Shown piece by piece: positions 1-11,552 of a DNA stretch of 64,000 nt. Location: positions 1,736,001 through 1,800,000 of the forward strand of contig NC_045148.1 of NCBI RefSeq assembly GCF_008831285.2, read 5' to 3'. Within the stretch, counting starts at the first letter, position 1. Every line of letters starts with the position of its first letter. Source of the DNA: Nymphaea colorata (Eukaryota > Streptophyta > Magnoliopsida > Nymphaeales > Nymphaeaceae). Both the position numbers and the translations under genes were made by a program. The notes below the pieces were generated by a model. The model was not told the origin of the DNA. It saw only the letters and a program-made list of their open reading frames with translations, and ran no database searches.

Positions 1-2232
1 TCACATTTGCAGAAATAAGGGGAATTAACCTGCGACCGTGTTTTAGCAAATAACCGAACACTACGGACGGCATTTAGAATTTCGAGCAATAAACTGGCTC
101 TCGGGTATGTCCCGCTGTATATAACGTGAAGTTGGTTGCCTGCTCCTACTCACTGCCGTTTTCGAGCCCGACGCGTTGACTCTTGCGAACCTCTCTACTT
201 CTCAAATGGATCGGTTCCGTGTCTGAGCCCTGGGGAGTTCTGGTACAGGAACAGATTGTCCTGTCTCGTTCCAGTTTCCATGACAGATTATTACTATCTA
301 ATTATTTTTACCATCAATTTACCTTACATTTTTTAAAATATAATCATTAAACAGTAACAATTTGTGATAGAATTTGCTAAAGTCCAAAAAAAAAAGGGCA
401 TTTCTAAAGAGCATAATAATAAGAATGATAATTGAATTTTAAATAGTTTCATTATTGTAGAAACCTCAGCCTTTGAGATGTGGACAAAAGCCACGACGTT
501 TTTTGTACTGTTGGAGAGAGACCCACGCGTGTTTGTTTATTGTTTGTCCTGTACATAAACTGACACGTATATGGACTTCTTAGCGGCTGAACTTGCCTCC
601 GTATGAAGTTTTGGATTCTTTACTCCATCTTTGTACACATCCAACATTTCACATACCTGATATGAAATGGAAGTTTTGGATTCTTTACTCCATCTTACTT
701 CCCAGATTAGGGCTGCAAACGGGCTGGATTTGGACTTGGTTTGAAAAAATTTGTTGGATAAGTTGATTCGACCCCGATAATAAATATTCTAACGTAAAAA
801 TTATATCAAACTTATGAAATAATTTACATGCTTCAATTGGCATCGAAATATTTATTTCATAGCTCAACTGGTATGGTAGTAATGTGATACTTTAATTGAT
901 GGGTGATCGGCGTTCTAGAACAGTTCTGAACCCCATGAAGAAAGCTTCGACAAGCTTCGACCTTTTTTGGGGTAGCTTCTATTCACCAAAATGAACTCCA
1001 TGCAGTGCTACCCCGATATGCCCATTTATAAGGTGCATCATATCTTACATTTAGATAAGGAAAAGTATATATATATATATATATATATTGGCAAGCTAAT
1101 CCAGATTGGACGGCACGGCGAGTTGGTGCCCAGCGAAGTTGAGGTGGTTCCAGTTGTCTTCTATCTTTATCAAACACCGCCGAATGATTGTATATTATAA
1201 TGAGATAAAAGTGTAAAGTTTGGCTTATTTCCCGAAAACTACTCGATATTTTAGATAATCTTAGTTATGATTTCCAGTATCTCTTATATATTCCTCAAAC
1301 CATTGTAATTCCTCAAACAGCAAGTTCTACACACATCTAAAAAAACTTGATGACATTTATTTTATTTATACTTTCTCAAACTTTTCTTTGTTTATTCATC
1401 GCTCCCTCCCAATCTGGGTTGTTTCCATGTGACATGAAGACTCCCAAACATTTGTTTATTGAATTTGCAAACCAAGAGAAGGTCGTATTCCCCCGAGTGT
1501 TGGTGCGAGTCTTTGTTTATGTATAAAACCCATGGAGAGAGTTTACTTTTGTTCTACGATCACTTGAAGGGTATTGGGGAGAATGAAACTTTTTAAAATC
1601 ACTTGAAGTAATTTAAAGCATCCATATTATTCAGATGAGCAAAAGATTAGTAATTTAAAGCATCCATATTGTTTAGATGAGGAAGATGCTAATATCACCC
1701 CTCTAATAAAGGCCGAAGCCCCCACCCCACCCCTTCCCCTCATCCCTCAGTGTCTATAACTGCTTGGTGATGCCTTGAGGTAGGCACCCCCGCTATGCAC
1801 TATTTGCATGTTGGTGCTCCTTCCTCCCAACCCCTTTTTTGCAGCAAAGAAGATTGACGTCACGAGAAATCAATACCAGCTGCCTAGCAGCCCCTACCCA
1901 AGTCTTTGCACCAATCCCCTTGTGTGAGCATCCATATTGTTAATTTTTCGCTAAATTTAACACTATAAAGTATAAGTACGTTTTTGCAAATATAATAAGT
2001 GTTTTTCAAACAACCTTTTCACGTTAACAGTAGTTTGGATGGTTAAAGAGGTTATTAACAACTGATCAATGTAAAAACAATATCTGTTCGTTACGAAATG
2101 AAAGTTGCCAAAGCTTTTTGGCCTTTGCTAATATAGTAAAAATGACATGACGGACTATAGGAAAGCCAAAACAAAGCGAGTGTGCTTCATATTTTTTGTA
2201 TGGTCAACACTAATGGCATACAAATTTGTTGA

Positions 2233-2342
2233 TGGTCAGCACTAATAGCATACAATTACCATTGGGTATAGTGAGTACTAATGACATACAATTGCCATTG
2301 AGTATAGTGAGTACTAATGACATACAATTACCATTAGTCATG
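2233..2342. repeat. Tandem repeat, about 36 bp x 3
   Basis: Three adjacent units share a core reading CTAATGACATACAATT with small changes. They start near 2233, 2272 and 2308. A more degenerate half unit lies just before, near 2201. The array lies in non-coding DNA. Confidence 0.75.
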
Positions 2343-2946
2343 TCGATCACTTTTCCATAACTTTTCTAGTTTTAGTCGTCTTAACTCTTAAAGCCAACTC
2401 AAGTTGGTGATACCAAAAGTTTAATTGACACAAAATCAATTTCTAATTGACAGTTTAAAACTAAGATTTTTCATATCCATGATGTTTGCCCCAATAGGCA
2501 TAACAAAGCTAGACAAATAAGCTTATTGGTGAAAGTTTGGTGATCTGTTCAATTCCTTTAATGTTACTCCTTATTGCAAATGGTAAATACTAATTGACAC
2601 GTACACCTAATTTCAAACACTATCCAAACACACATTCGATGATGCTTTGGAATATATAATTATTAGAAAAAACTGTTAAAGGTTTATCAAATTATGACAT
2701 ACTCATTCCTTTATGAGTTTTCAAAAGCCTTCATGTCCTATAATTTTTTTTTTTCTGCTTCCATCATTGATTGGAGAAAAGATATTTTATTTTTACAAAA
2801 ACCCGCTTAGAAAAATTTTGTTTGTTTTGTTACTTGGGGGGGCATAGCGTCAGGATTCACGATGAACGACAAGTTAAATGGGAACACGTCAGCCCCATTG
2901 GAAATAGAAGCACCAGCATGGACAGAACTATAAATTTTTTGTCGTA

Positions 2947-3093
2947 GGGGCCGAATTATAGTTTTAAATTTTAAGAGGATATAAAATAAAATTTTTCAAA
3001 ATTTGCATATTTACCTTTCATTGCAGGAGCCGAACTATAGTTTTAAAATTTTAACAGGATCCGAAATAAATTTTTTCAAAATTTGTATATTTG
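2947..3093. repeat. Direct repeat pair of about 67 bp
   Basis: Segments 2947-3013 and 3026-3093 are near copies, both containing TATAGTTTTAAA and CAAAATTTG. A GGGCCAAGGCCCC-like stretch follows near 3151. This composition is common in degenerate plant interspersed elements, but I cannot name the family. Confidence 0.55.
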
Positions 3094-4227
3094 TTGAAAT
3101 AAAATATTTGAAATTTACATATACATTTTTTAATGTTTTAAAAATTGAGGGAGGGCCAAGGCCCCTACCAGCCTCTACCAATGCCCTTGAGAAGCACTAA
3201 AGCAAGGTTTTATGAATATGTCCTAAAAATTCGGTAGATTCAAGTCATATATCATCAATTTGTCACAATCTTTCAGACTTACTGATCAAACATTGTGTTA
3301 AAACTACTTCTGTCACCAAATCCCTACTTAGAGATTGAGGAATCTCAACACTTGCTTTACGAGACAGCGACTTAATACTGCATCAATCACTTCGTATAAT
3401 CTTCCAAATTCGGAGCATTGTACACGATTTGAATAAATGTCTTAGTTGCATCATCTAAACGTAACATTTCAAATTCGAAACTTCAAACCTCCGTGGCTTC
3501 TTTAACACGCCAAACAAAATAGAAGAAAGAGAGAGAATGGCAAAACCGAAGAAGAACAGCAAAGGCTTTAAAAATTTCAAAACTTCAAATTCAAACCCCA
3601 CATTCAATTCATTTCTAGCTTCCATAGCAAGCCACAGCGACGGAGCAGCCCCATAAAAGGAAGAAAACAACGGGCAGACGACGAGAGCTGGCTGTCTTGT
3701 GGCGGAAGCTTTCCCGGCAATTCTATTTCGAAGCGCAAAATATCGGCCGGAAAAAATGAAGGTAACGTTCTCGGCGCTCACGGTTCATCCTTGAACAATA
3801 TCAATATATTATAAAAATAAACATCGAACTGATGTCCGATAAAATCGGCAAGGATCACACATACAAATCGAAACATAAGGAAGATATAAACACGATATTT
3901 TCGGCAGACATAGTTTGAATTTCCCAGCTTCAAATTCCGCGCAAAAATGCGATATATTGAAAAAAACGGAAAAGAAAAGGTACTTGTTTATTGTTTTTGG
4001 AGGCAGAAACGGAAACTTAAAACCCCCGGAAAGAGAGGAATCGAGTGGCGGGGGAGCGGGCGAAAGGAGCACGTTCCATTCAAAAAAATCTCCCGAAATG
4101 GTGAGAGCGAGAGAGGAAAATGGTAAAAAGGGAAGGAAATCAAGCGGCGGAGGGAAGCATTCAAGGGGGGAGAGAGAGAGAGGAATCTGGGGCAAGTGGG
4201 GAGAGGGAGGGGGCGGGGGCCAGAATG

Positions 4228-4235
4228 GCGGGAAA
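4228..4235 (-). promoter_or_regulatory. E2F-type site upstream of RNR1
   Basis: On the minus strand this reads TTTCCCGC, a perfect match to the E2F/DP consensus TTTSSCGS. It lies about 240 bases before the RNR1 start codon. Plant ribonucleotide reductase genes are known to be activated in S phase through E2F sites. The match is visible in the sequence; occupancy is inferred. Confidence 0.6.
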
Positions 4236-4418
4236 TACGAAGGAGGGAGAAAGATTTTTTTTTTTTTTTTTTTTTTTTGTTTGAAAAGCTTCGTGCCCGC
4301 CTATTTAGAGCAGCCGCTTTCCCTTATCTCTATTCGCCATTAACCCTCATCATCTCCTTCTCTATCTCCCCCCCTCTGTCCGTCTCTCTTCCTTTCTTTC
4401 TGTAGCAATTGCAAAGTG

Positions 4419-4426
4419 TTTGGCGG
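4419..4426 (+). promoter_or_regulatory. Second E2F-type site, close to the RNR1 start
   Basis: TTTGGCGG matches the E2F consensus and lies about 42 bases before the start codon, so it is probably in the leader or right at the transcription start. With the site at 4228-4235 it forms a pair in opposite orientation. Confidence 0.5.
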
Positions 4427-4467
4427 AATTATTGAGAGAAGAAGGCCCCAGATCACCGTCAGCGAAG

Positions 4468-7400
4468 ATGTACGTGATCAAGAGGGACGGGCGCAAGGAG
4501 GCTGTCCACTTCGACAAGATCACCGCCCGCCTCAAGAAGCTTAGCTATGGCCTCAGCGAGAAGCACTGCGACCCCGTCCGCGTCGCCCAGAAGGTCTGCG
4601 CCGGAGTCTACTCCGGCGTCACCACCAGCCAGCTTGACGAGTTGGCGGCTGAGACGGCTGCTGCCATGACCACCAACCACCCTGATTATGCTTCTGTAAT
4701 TCGCCTTCCCTGTCTCTGTTGAAGTTGCAAGTAGTTTCTGTTTTCATTGGGTTTCTAGTACAATGACGCGGTGGATTTTGCTCAGATTTATATTTCTTTC
4801 ATCTGATTGCGTCGCATTCTTTTGTGAAGCTCGCGGCCAGGATTGCGGTTTCAAATCTGCATAAAAATACGAAGAAGAGCTTTTCTGAAACGTGAGATTC
4901 TCTATATGCTTGGATACCATGTTCTTTTTTTTTACTGATACAAGAATTGTTCCGTCGTCTGACGTTTTTTTGTTTTTTTTTTTCCGGCGCGTTTTAGGGT
5001 CAAGGATATGTACAATCATGTGAATTCGAGATCAGGGCAAAAGGCTCCTTTGATTGCAGATGATGTTTATGAGATAATTATGAAGGTTTCTTTATCTTAC
5101 TTTTTTCTGTTGTGTTTCCTGGTTTCCTTTAATTTGTTTTGGCCCGTTGTGTGACTTTGTTATTTGAATATATATATTTTTTTAATATTCGTTCGCTTGA
5201 GTTGAGGGCCTATATTTATGCGATTTTCTCTTAACGTACAAGCAGAAAAGTCTGCTTATTCTTTTTTTTTTTTTTTTTTTGAATGAGAACAACAGCAGCT
5301 CCAGTTTCCTGATTGTTTAAATGCCGTTCTTATTTCAGAATGCTGCTCTTCTAGACAGTGAAATCATATACGACAGAGATTTTGATTATGATTATTTTGG
5401 GTTTAAGACCCTGGAGAGATCATATCTCCTCAAGATTGGTGGGAAGGTTGTTGAGCGACCACAGCATATGCTCATGAGGGTGGCTGTTGGCATCCACAAA
5501 GACGACATTGATTCTGCACTCAAAACATACCATTTAATGTCGCAGCGCTGGTTCACTCATGCTTCGCCCACTCTTTTCAATGCCGGAACACCAAGGCCTC
5601 AGGTATGTTTTGTGAGCTTCCTGTGAATGCTTTCCTGCTCCTTCGTACTTGTAATTGTGGTATAGTTTTAATGGGTAGTTGTCTTATCAGTTGAGCAGCT
5701 GCTTCCTTATCTGCATGAAAGATGACAGCATTGAAGGTATCTATGATACACTGAAGGAATGTGCTGTTATTAGCAAATCTGCTGGGGGGATTGGTGTTTC
5801 TGTCCATAATATTCGTGCAACGGGCAGCTATATCCGTGGTACAAATGGTACTTCGAATGGGATTATTCCTATGCTAAGGGTGTTTAATGACACTGCTCGT
5901 TATGTTGATCAAGGAGGCGGCAAAAGGAAAGGTAACCTTTTTCTTTTCCCTTGAAAAAAGTCATCTTGTTTCTTTTCTCATGATGCTAATTGCTGAATGG
6001 CATTAGAACTTCTTGCGGAAGTTCCTAGATACTCAATGTTCGAATCCTGCAGTTTGGTTGCATTTTAAGTGATGCTTCTTGATTTTATAGGTGCATTTGC
6101 TGTGTATCTCGAACCATGGCATGCGGACATCTCTGATTTTCTTGAATTGAGAAAGAATCATGGAAAGGTATTTACAGCCTTCATTATGACATACCCCCCT
6201 TGCAGTCTTTTTCCTCTCCTTTTTTTGCATTGCATGTCACATCTGCGTATGTGAATTAGAGTGTGATTGAGGATCCCGTGCTCTATGCATCGACCTGCTT
6301 TAGATGTACTTGTTAGACTTCAAGTCATGCTTAGCAGTCGGTTTTTAGAGCTGTTTTCCCCATGACTGACAGCCTTAATTTTACATGCCAAAAGCTGGTA
6401 AAAAGAGGAGTGCATTTGCCTGTTTAGATGACTGGGGTTTGTTACTAAGCTGTTCGAAGTTTCGAACATAGCTAACAGGTTAATATGTGCCTTTTGAAAC
6501 TTTGATTTCAAGGTTACATGATGAATCTGATTAAATTTGTGTGCAAAGTGGATGCCAGGCTGCTTGCTGCTTGCTTGATGTATTTTGTGCAATCTATTAA
6601 ATTATGGATTTGCCGATGATGCTTGACTGAACTTAGAGGTTGGGTTACTATAGGAGGAAAACAGAGCACGTGATCTTTTCTATGCACTTTGGGTGCCTGA
6701 TCTCTTCATGAAGAGGGTCTGGGATGATGAAACATGGTCACTTTTCTGTCCAAATGAGGCTCCAGGCCTAGCTGATTGCTGGGGTGAAGAATTTGAAGCC
6801 CTATATACTAAGTACGAGACAGAAGTAAGTTATATAGCCTTACATAGTCTTTTGATTGCCATCTGTGCAATATTAGGTATTCTAGAATGTTTTTTTGTTT
6901 GACCCGTTGGTTTGTTTTTCCATTTTAGGGAAAGGCGAAAAAGGTTGTGAAGGCTCAAGATCTCTGGCACTCTATTTTGACATCTCAAATTGAGACTGGA
7001 ACCCCTTACATGCTTTACAAGGTCTTCACTTGCTCAAACATTATTAATCATTAGTATTATGTTAAGTTAATCTTTGTTATTCTTATGCAGTTTGCTATCT
7101 TTTGCAGGATACTTGCAACAGAAAAAGCAACCAACAAAACTTGGGCACAATAAAGTCTTCTAACCTGTGTGCTGAAATTGTTGAGTATTCAAGCCCAACA
7201 GAGACTGCTGTTTGTAACCTTGCATCAATTGCTCTTCCTCGTTTTGTCAAGGAAAAGGTACTTGAGTGTTCTAACAATATCTAGTTATGCGTCACTGTCG
7301 CAATCTTTTGGCTTGTCTAAACTTATTGCCTTCTGCAGGGTCTGCCACAGGATTCCCAGCCATCCAAGCTGGTTGGCAGCAGGGGCTCATCCAATCGATA

Positions 7401-9638
7401 TTTTGATTTTGACAAACTTGCTGAGGTTTGTGCTTTGATATGACTTTTATCAGTTTCTTTCTCTATCAGTTCAGTGAGCATGATATTTTTCCCTTTCCTT
7501 TTTGATCAGGTCACCTCTATAATCACATCAAACTTGAATAAGATAATTGATGTTAACTTCTACCCTACTGAGACTGCAAGAAGATCAAACATGCGACACA
7601 GGCCAATAGGTATAGGAGTTCAGGGACTGGCTGATACTTTTATCTTGTTGGGGATGCCGTTTGATTCAGAGGAGGTTAGTTACTGCACCAAACTTGTTCT
7701 ATTGTGCTGGTGCAGCTATTGTTCTTTTCTGATTGGTTTTCAAATTTGATTTGTTTCTGCATTAGGCTCGTCAACTGAACAAGGACATTTTTGAAACTAT
7801 TTATTATCATGCTTTGAAAGCCTCTTCTGAACTTTCTGCAAAAGAAGGCCCTTACGAGACATACTATGGGAGCCCAGCAAGCAAGGTTCGTCTATGATCT
7901 ATAATGTCCACTACTGTGTTTCTTTGTTGTTCACGTTCTATCCTCTGCTATTTGGATGCTTTTAAGAACAAGAATTATCTGAATGAAAACTGAGCTGAAA
8001 GATTGTGTATGAGTACCAAATGCTCTGTTGTGCAATTGCACAATGATGCACAAGCAGTTTAGGTTCAACAGGAGGTCAGCCAGTCTGCCTGTTTGTAATA
8101 AGTTGAAGTTGCTTTGAGGTTATATGTAAACTCTTTTTTATGCATTTTAATCTGCTTTGGTTATTATATATTAACTCCTTCCTTTTCTATTGCATGCAGG
8201 GAATTTTCCAACCTGACATGTGGGAAGTAACTCCATCTAATCGATGGGATTGGCCTGCTTTAAGAGAAATGGTTGCAAACAATGGCTTAAGGAATTCCCT
8301 TCTGGTTGCTCCAATGCCCACAGCATCTACCAGCCAGATTCTTGGCAATAATGAATGTTTCGAACCATACACTTCCAATATCTACAGTAGAAGGGTTTTG
8401 AGGTATGTTTTCTAGGCAGTTCCGTTTGTCTATTTCTTTCAGCTGAATCTGAGGATTATGTCTGATAGTTTGCTACCATCTCCAGTGGCGAATATGTAGT
8501 GGTTAACAAACATCTTCTTCATGACTTGACTGAAATGGGTCTTTGGTCTCCTTCTCTAAAGAACAAAATAATATATGACAATGGCTCCATTTACAAAATA
8601 CCGGAGATTCCAGCTGATGTCAGATCAATTTACAAGTACGGAGATTCATATCCCACTCTTATTTATATGCTTCCCTTTCCTCCTATTTAGCCATTAGTTT
8701 TGAAGTTAAACTTGAATGTTTGTCTTTTTCAGAACTGTTTGGGAGATCAAACAAAGAGTTCTAGTGAACCTTGCTATTGACCGTGGATGCTACATAGATC
8801 AGAGTCAGAGTCTGAACATATATATGGACCAACCTGATCATGCCAAACTTACTTCTCTGCATTTCCATGCTTGGTCTAAGGTAAGATATATGGATTAGTG
8901 TGTCATCTACATTTACTAGTTTGATGTTGGTATCAGTTCATGCGGATACATGGTGGAGCTTTCCTAGTCTGCATCTCTCGCCTCCATGCCCCCCACCTTT
9001 TTCTATTGCCAGCTTTACTATTACAACACTAGGGGAACTATATGGTTGGGACTTGATCTAATGTCTAAAGCATATGTCAAATGATGCCTTTGTCTAATTT
9101 CCTCTGTTCAGTGATTTGGTAATGGCACTCATGCCGAAAGGATGCCAAATGTTAAATTCTTTGTGAAAACTTCTCATGGGGACCGACCTGTCGTTCCATG
9201 CTGTTCATGCTTCCGCTCATTCTCTTGATACAAGTTTCATATGGAATTCAGATTAGTTTTTGTTCATCACTGTCTCATAACTGTGTCATAGATGAAAATT
9301 CATTTTTCAATAATTAGTTCTATCTTCATAGCGATTCTTCATCTTGGCAGGGTTTGAAAACGGGGATGTACTATCTACGCTCCCGTCCTGCAGCTGATGC
9401 AATCAAATTCACTGTAGACGCTTCTATGCTTAAGGTGACAACATTTCCTTTCCCTATTTTATGTCATTTATTGTTCTTTAACCTCTATTTTCTTCTTTTT
9501 ATTTCTCTGCTGATGCCAATTAACTTATGCATACATCAGGATAAACCGTTAACGGTGGATGATGATATTGAGACGAAGATGGCGCAGATGGTTTGTTCCT
9601 TGGAAAATCGAGAAGAATGCATGGCATGCGGGAGTTAG
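4468..9638 (+). CDS. RNR1: Ribonucleoside-diphosphate reductase large subunit, 17 exons, 809 aa
   Basis: The class Ia large (R1) subunit reduces ribonucleotides to deoxyribonucleotides together with the R2 subunit. Exons: 4468-4695, 4830-4891, 4998-5085, 5339-5602, 5691-5931, 6091-6167, 6654-6824, 6929-7021, 7108-7257, 7339-7425, 7510-7674, 7766-7885, 8200-8402, 8486-8635, 8733-8880, 9351-9434, 9540-9638. All junctions are GT-AG and all phases agree. An N-terminal ATP-cone begins [18 protein letters not shown]. The active-site residues fall exactly at the mammalian R1 numbers: Cys218 (LSSCFL), Asn427/Cys429/Glu431 (NLCAE) and Cys444 (AVCNLAS). The radical-transfer tyrosine pair is Tyr756-757, and the redox tail CMAC is Cys804/Cys807. 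Exon 10 adds about 18 residues compared with human R1, which accounts for the shift after Cys444. The start is the first ATG that gives the conserved MYVIKRDGR. The gene looks intact and functional, and E2F-type sites lie upstream. Confidence 0.97.
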
Positions 9639-9670
9639 CCGTACTTGATTACTTTTTTATTGGAGACTGC

Positions 9671-9722
9671 CAGGATGGTCTCCTTAGAAAATCGAGAAGA
9701 ATGCTTTGCCTTGGGAGTTGGC
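9671..9722 (+). repeat. Decayed copy of the RNR1 C-terminal coding segment in the 3' UTR
   Basis: AAAATCGAGAAGAATGC occurs in the last exon at 9604-9620 and again at 9688-9704, 84 bases later, with similar sequence on both sides. The second copy would read [16 protein letters not shown], so the CxxC pair has lost its second cysteine. It lies after the stop codon and is not translated in the normal frame. Confidence 0.8.
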
Positions 9723-10557
9723 AAATATTAGAATGTCATCTTGGTGTTAGTACAATATTTCTGCCACGAGGCAGGCAACTGCAGGCTGGAGTACATCTTC
9801 TCCATTGGCTATGATTTGTTCACTTCGGTGGACGATATTACGCGAGAGGAAGAATGAGATTGGTTGTACATATGAAAGTTTTTTCTTTATATCTATTGGC
9901 AATGACCTCTAGTAAGTTTGATCTATTGGACGAATAGTGCTTGTGACTTGTTCAAATATCTTCCTTAATGCAATGAAAGGCAAAATGGGCATCTCTCCCC
10001 CCTTGTGGTTATGTTGTAGAGCTTGGCCTTTGTACTCAGTTAGAAGCTTTTAAGTCGATTAGAACTTAAAAAGTGGTAAATGATTGCAGTATGGTGTGGA
10101 AAATCGGCATTGTCATTGGCTTGCTGATTGATATTAAAATAAAAAAAAAACAATTACAAATGTTCAAAATTATTTACAAATAAAACAACCTGTTTTTCGG
10201 AGCCCAGGTCTGAATAGCGTTTCAATACAAAGACATGAAAAATTCGTGTCCTCTATGAATTCATTTACATATGCCGCGCCGCTTCCCTTCGTGCTTTCAT
10301 TTGGACGCGATTAATCTCAAAGGGGAAATCTTCCTTTCCATAAGCTTGTAATTTTAAATGAATTTCATTTGGTGCGTTTGTTTTGGGCAACAATGTGATG
10401 AAAACTGTGTTCTTTTTTGTCATTTACTGTACACTTTCATTCCACTTTGTTAACTCATTTATTTCTGTCCTTTTAAAAGCTCGAGTCATTCTATTTTACG
10501 ACAAATTTATTATAGGCTAGTTTGAATCCTTAGGAAGCGTTTGATAGCAGGAACACT

Positions 10558-10766
10558 GCAAGAATATTTTATGAATTTGTGCCAAAGATTAAGGTAAGTT
10601 CATGAATTGGGACAGATTCATTAAGAATTAATGTTAACATTCCTAGTGTTCCTTTTTTTCAAGCAAGAATATTTTACGAATTTGTGCCAAGGATTAAGGT
10701 AAGTTCATGAATTGGGACAGATTCATTAAGAATTAATGTAACATTCCTAGTGTTCCTTTTTTCAAA
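10558..10766. repeat. 105-bp tandem duplication (2 copies)
   Basis: Copies at 10558-10662 and 10663-10766 differ at only a few positions. Both contain GGGACAGATTCATTAAGAAT and end near AGTGTTCC followed by a T run. The DNA is non-coding. Confidence 0.85.
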
Positions 10767-11510
10767 CATCCCTGATGAATTGTCAATGGTGATTATACGC
10801 ACAAATTTTCCATTAACTCAAAAAATGAATTTGAAAGAATGCTTTAAATTACATTGAAGATTTTAACAAAAATGCACTTAAATTTGAACTTTTTTTTTAT
10901 TTAACTACCTCTTTGGTGTTGCAAACCTGACCCTGCTGATACTCTTTTATACGTCGACAGATTGCATTTGTTACATTTTAAAACTTCATTCTACACTTAT
11001 TTCCGACGACTGATGGGGCTAACTTGACCGCCAAATCTCCTCTTGAAAGATCTGAACATAAAAAATGCCGGAGTAGGAGAACAAGGCAAGGCAAACGAAG
11101 AGGAATTCATGGCAAAATGAGAGACTTCCGGCAAAAGCATGTCCCCCCAAGAATCGAAGTAGACCAAAACCTTTTCGTATTTTGAAATCTTGGCCTCTTA
11201 AACTATTCATGAATGAAATACCTTTTGAAGACATATAGCATACCTATTAAACTATACAGTGGGAAAGGAATATGTGTATGTCGAACTTAAGAAAAAGTTT
11301 ATTTTCCTATTGACTATCTTGCTGCAAACCCAACCTTTTCCAAGTGTAATTGGTAATATGATAAGACTCTTTCTTTTTTTAAATCTTTATATTCTAAATT
11401 ATTTTTCCTTTAAAGGAAAACTATTCTTGAAATGTGTGCCGCCGAGACGGCGTTAGATCATATCCTGTTGAATATACAACTCTGAATTGAAGACCTTTCA
11501 TTGTCAATTT

Positions 11511-11552
11511 CTCTCTCTCTCTCTCTCTCCCTTTCACACACACACACACACA
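11511..11552. repeat. Compound (CT)n / (CA)n microsatellite
   Basis: A run of CT dinucleotides (11511-11530) is followed by a run of CA dinucleotides (about 11536-11552). Confidence 0.9.

Larger units (their letters stand above)
1..4200. other. Intergenic region with short repeats, no recognised gene
   Basis: No open frame here resembles a known protein, and the frames present are short and AT-rich. It holds an (AT)n run near 1067-1089 and several short local duplications: a 28-base direct repeat near 604 and 669, a roughly 34-base one near 1608 and 1650, a 36-bp tandem array at 2233-2342 and a roughly 67-bp pair at 2947-3093. The last 700 bases become richer in GC and purines toward the RNR1 promoter. 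A minus-strand frame at 3455-3781 has no recognisable domain and I do not call it a gene. Confidence 0.6.

Noticed and set aside
3455-4343. Frames of 108-142 codons on both strands before RNR1
   Set aside because: Low-complexity, purine/pyrimidine-driven frames overlapping the promoter and leader, with no domain or splice support.
6000-6060. GTTCGAATCC word like a tRNA B box in an RNR1 intron
   Set aside because: No A box at the right distance and no cloverleaf stems can be drawn.
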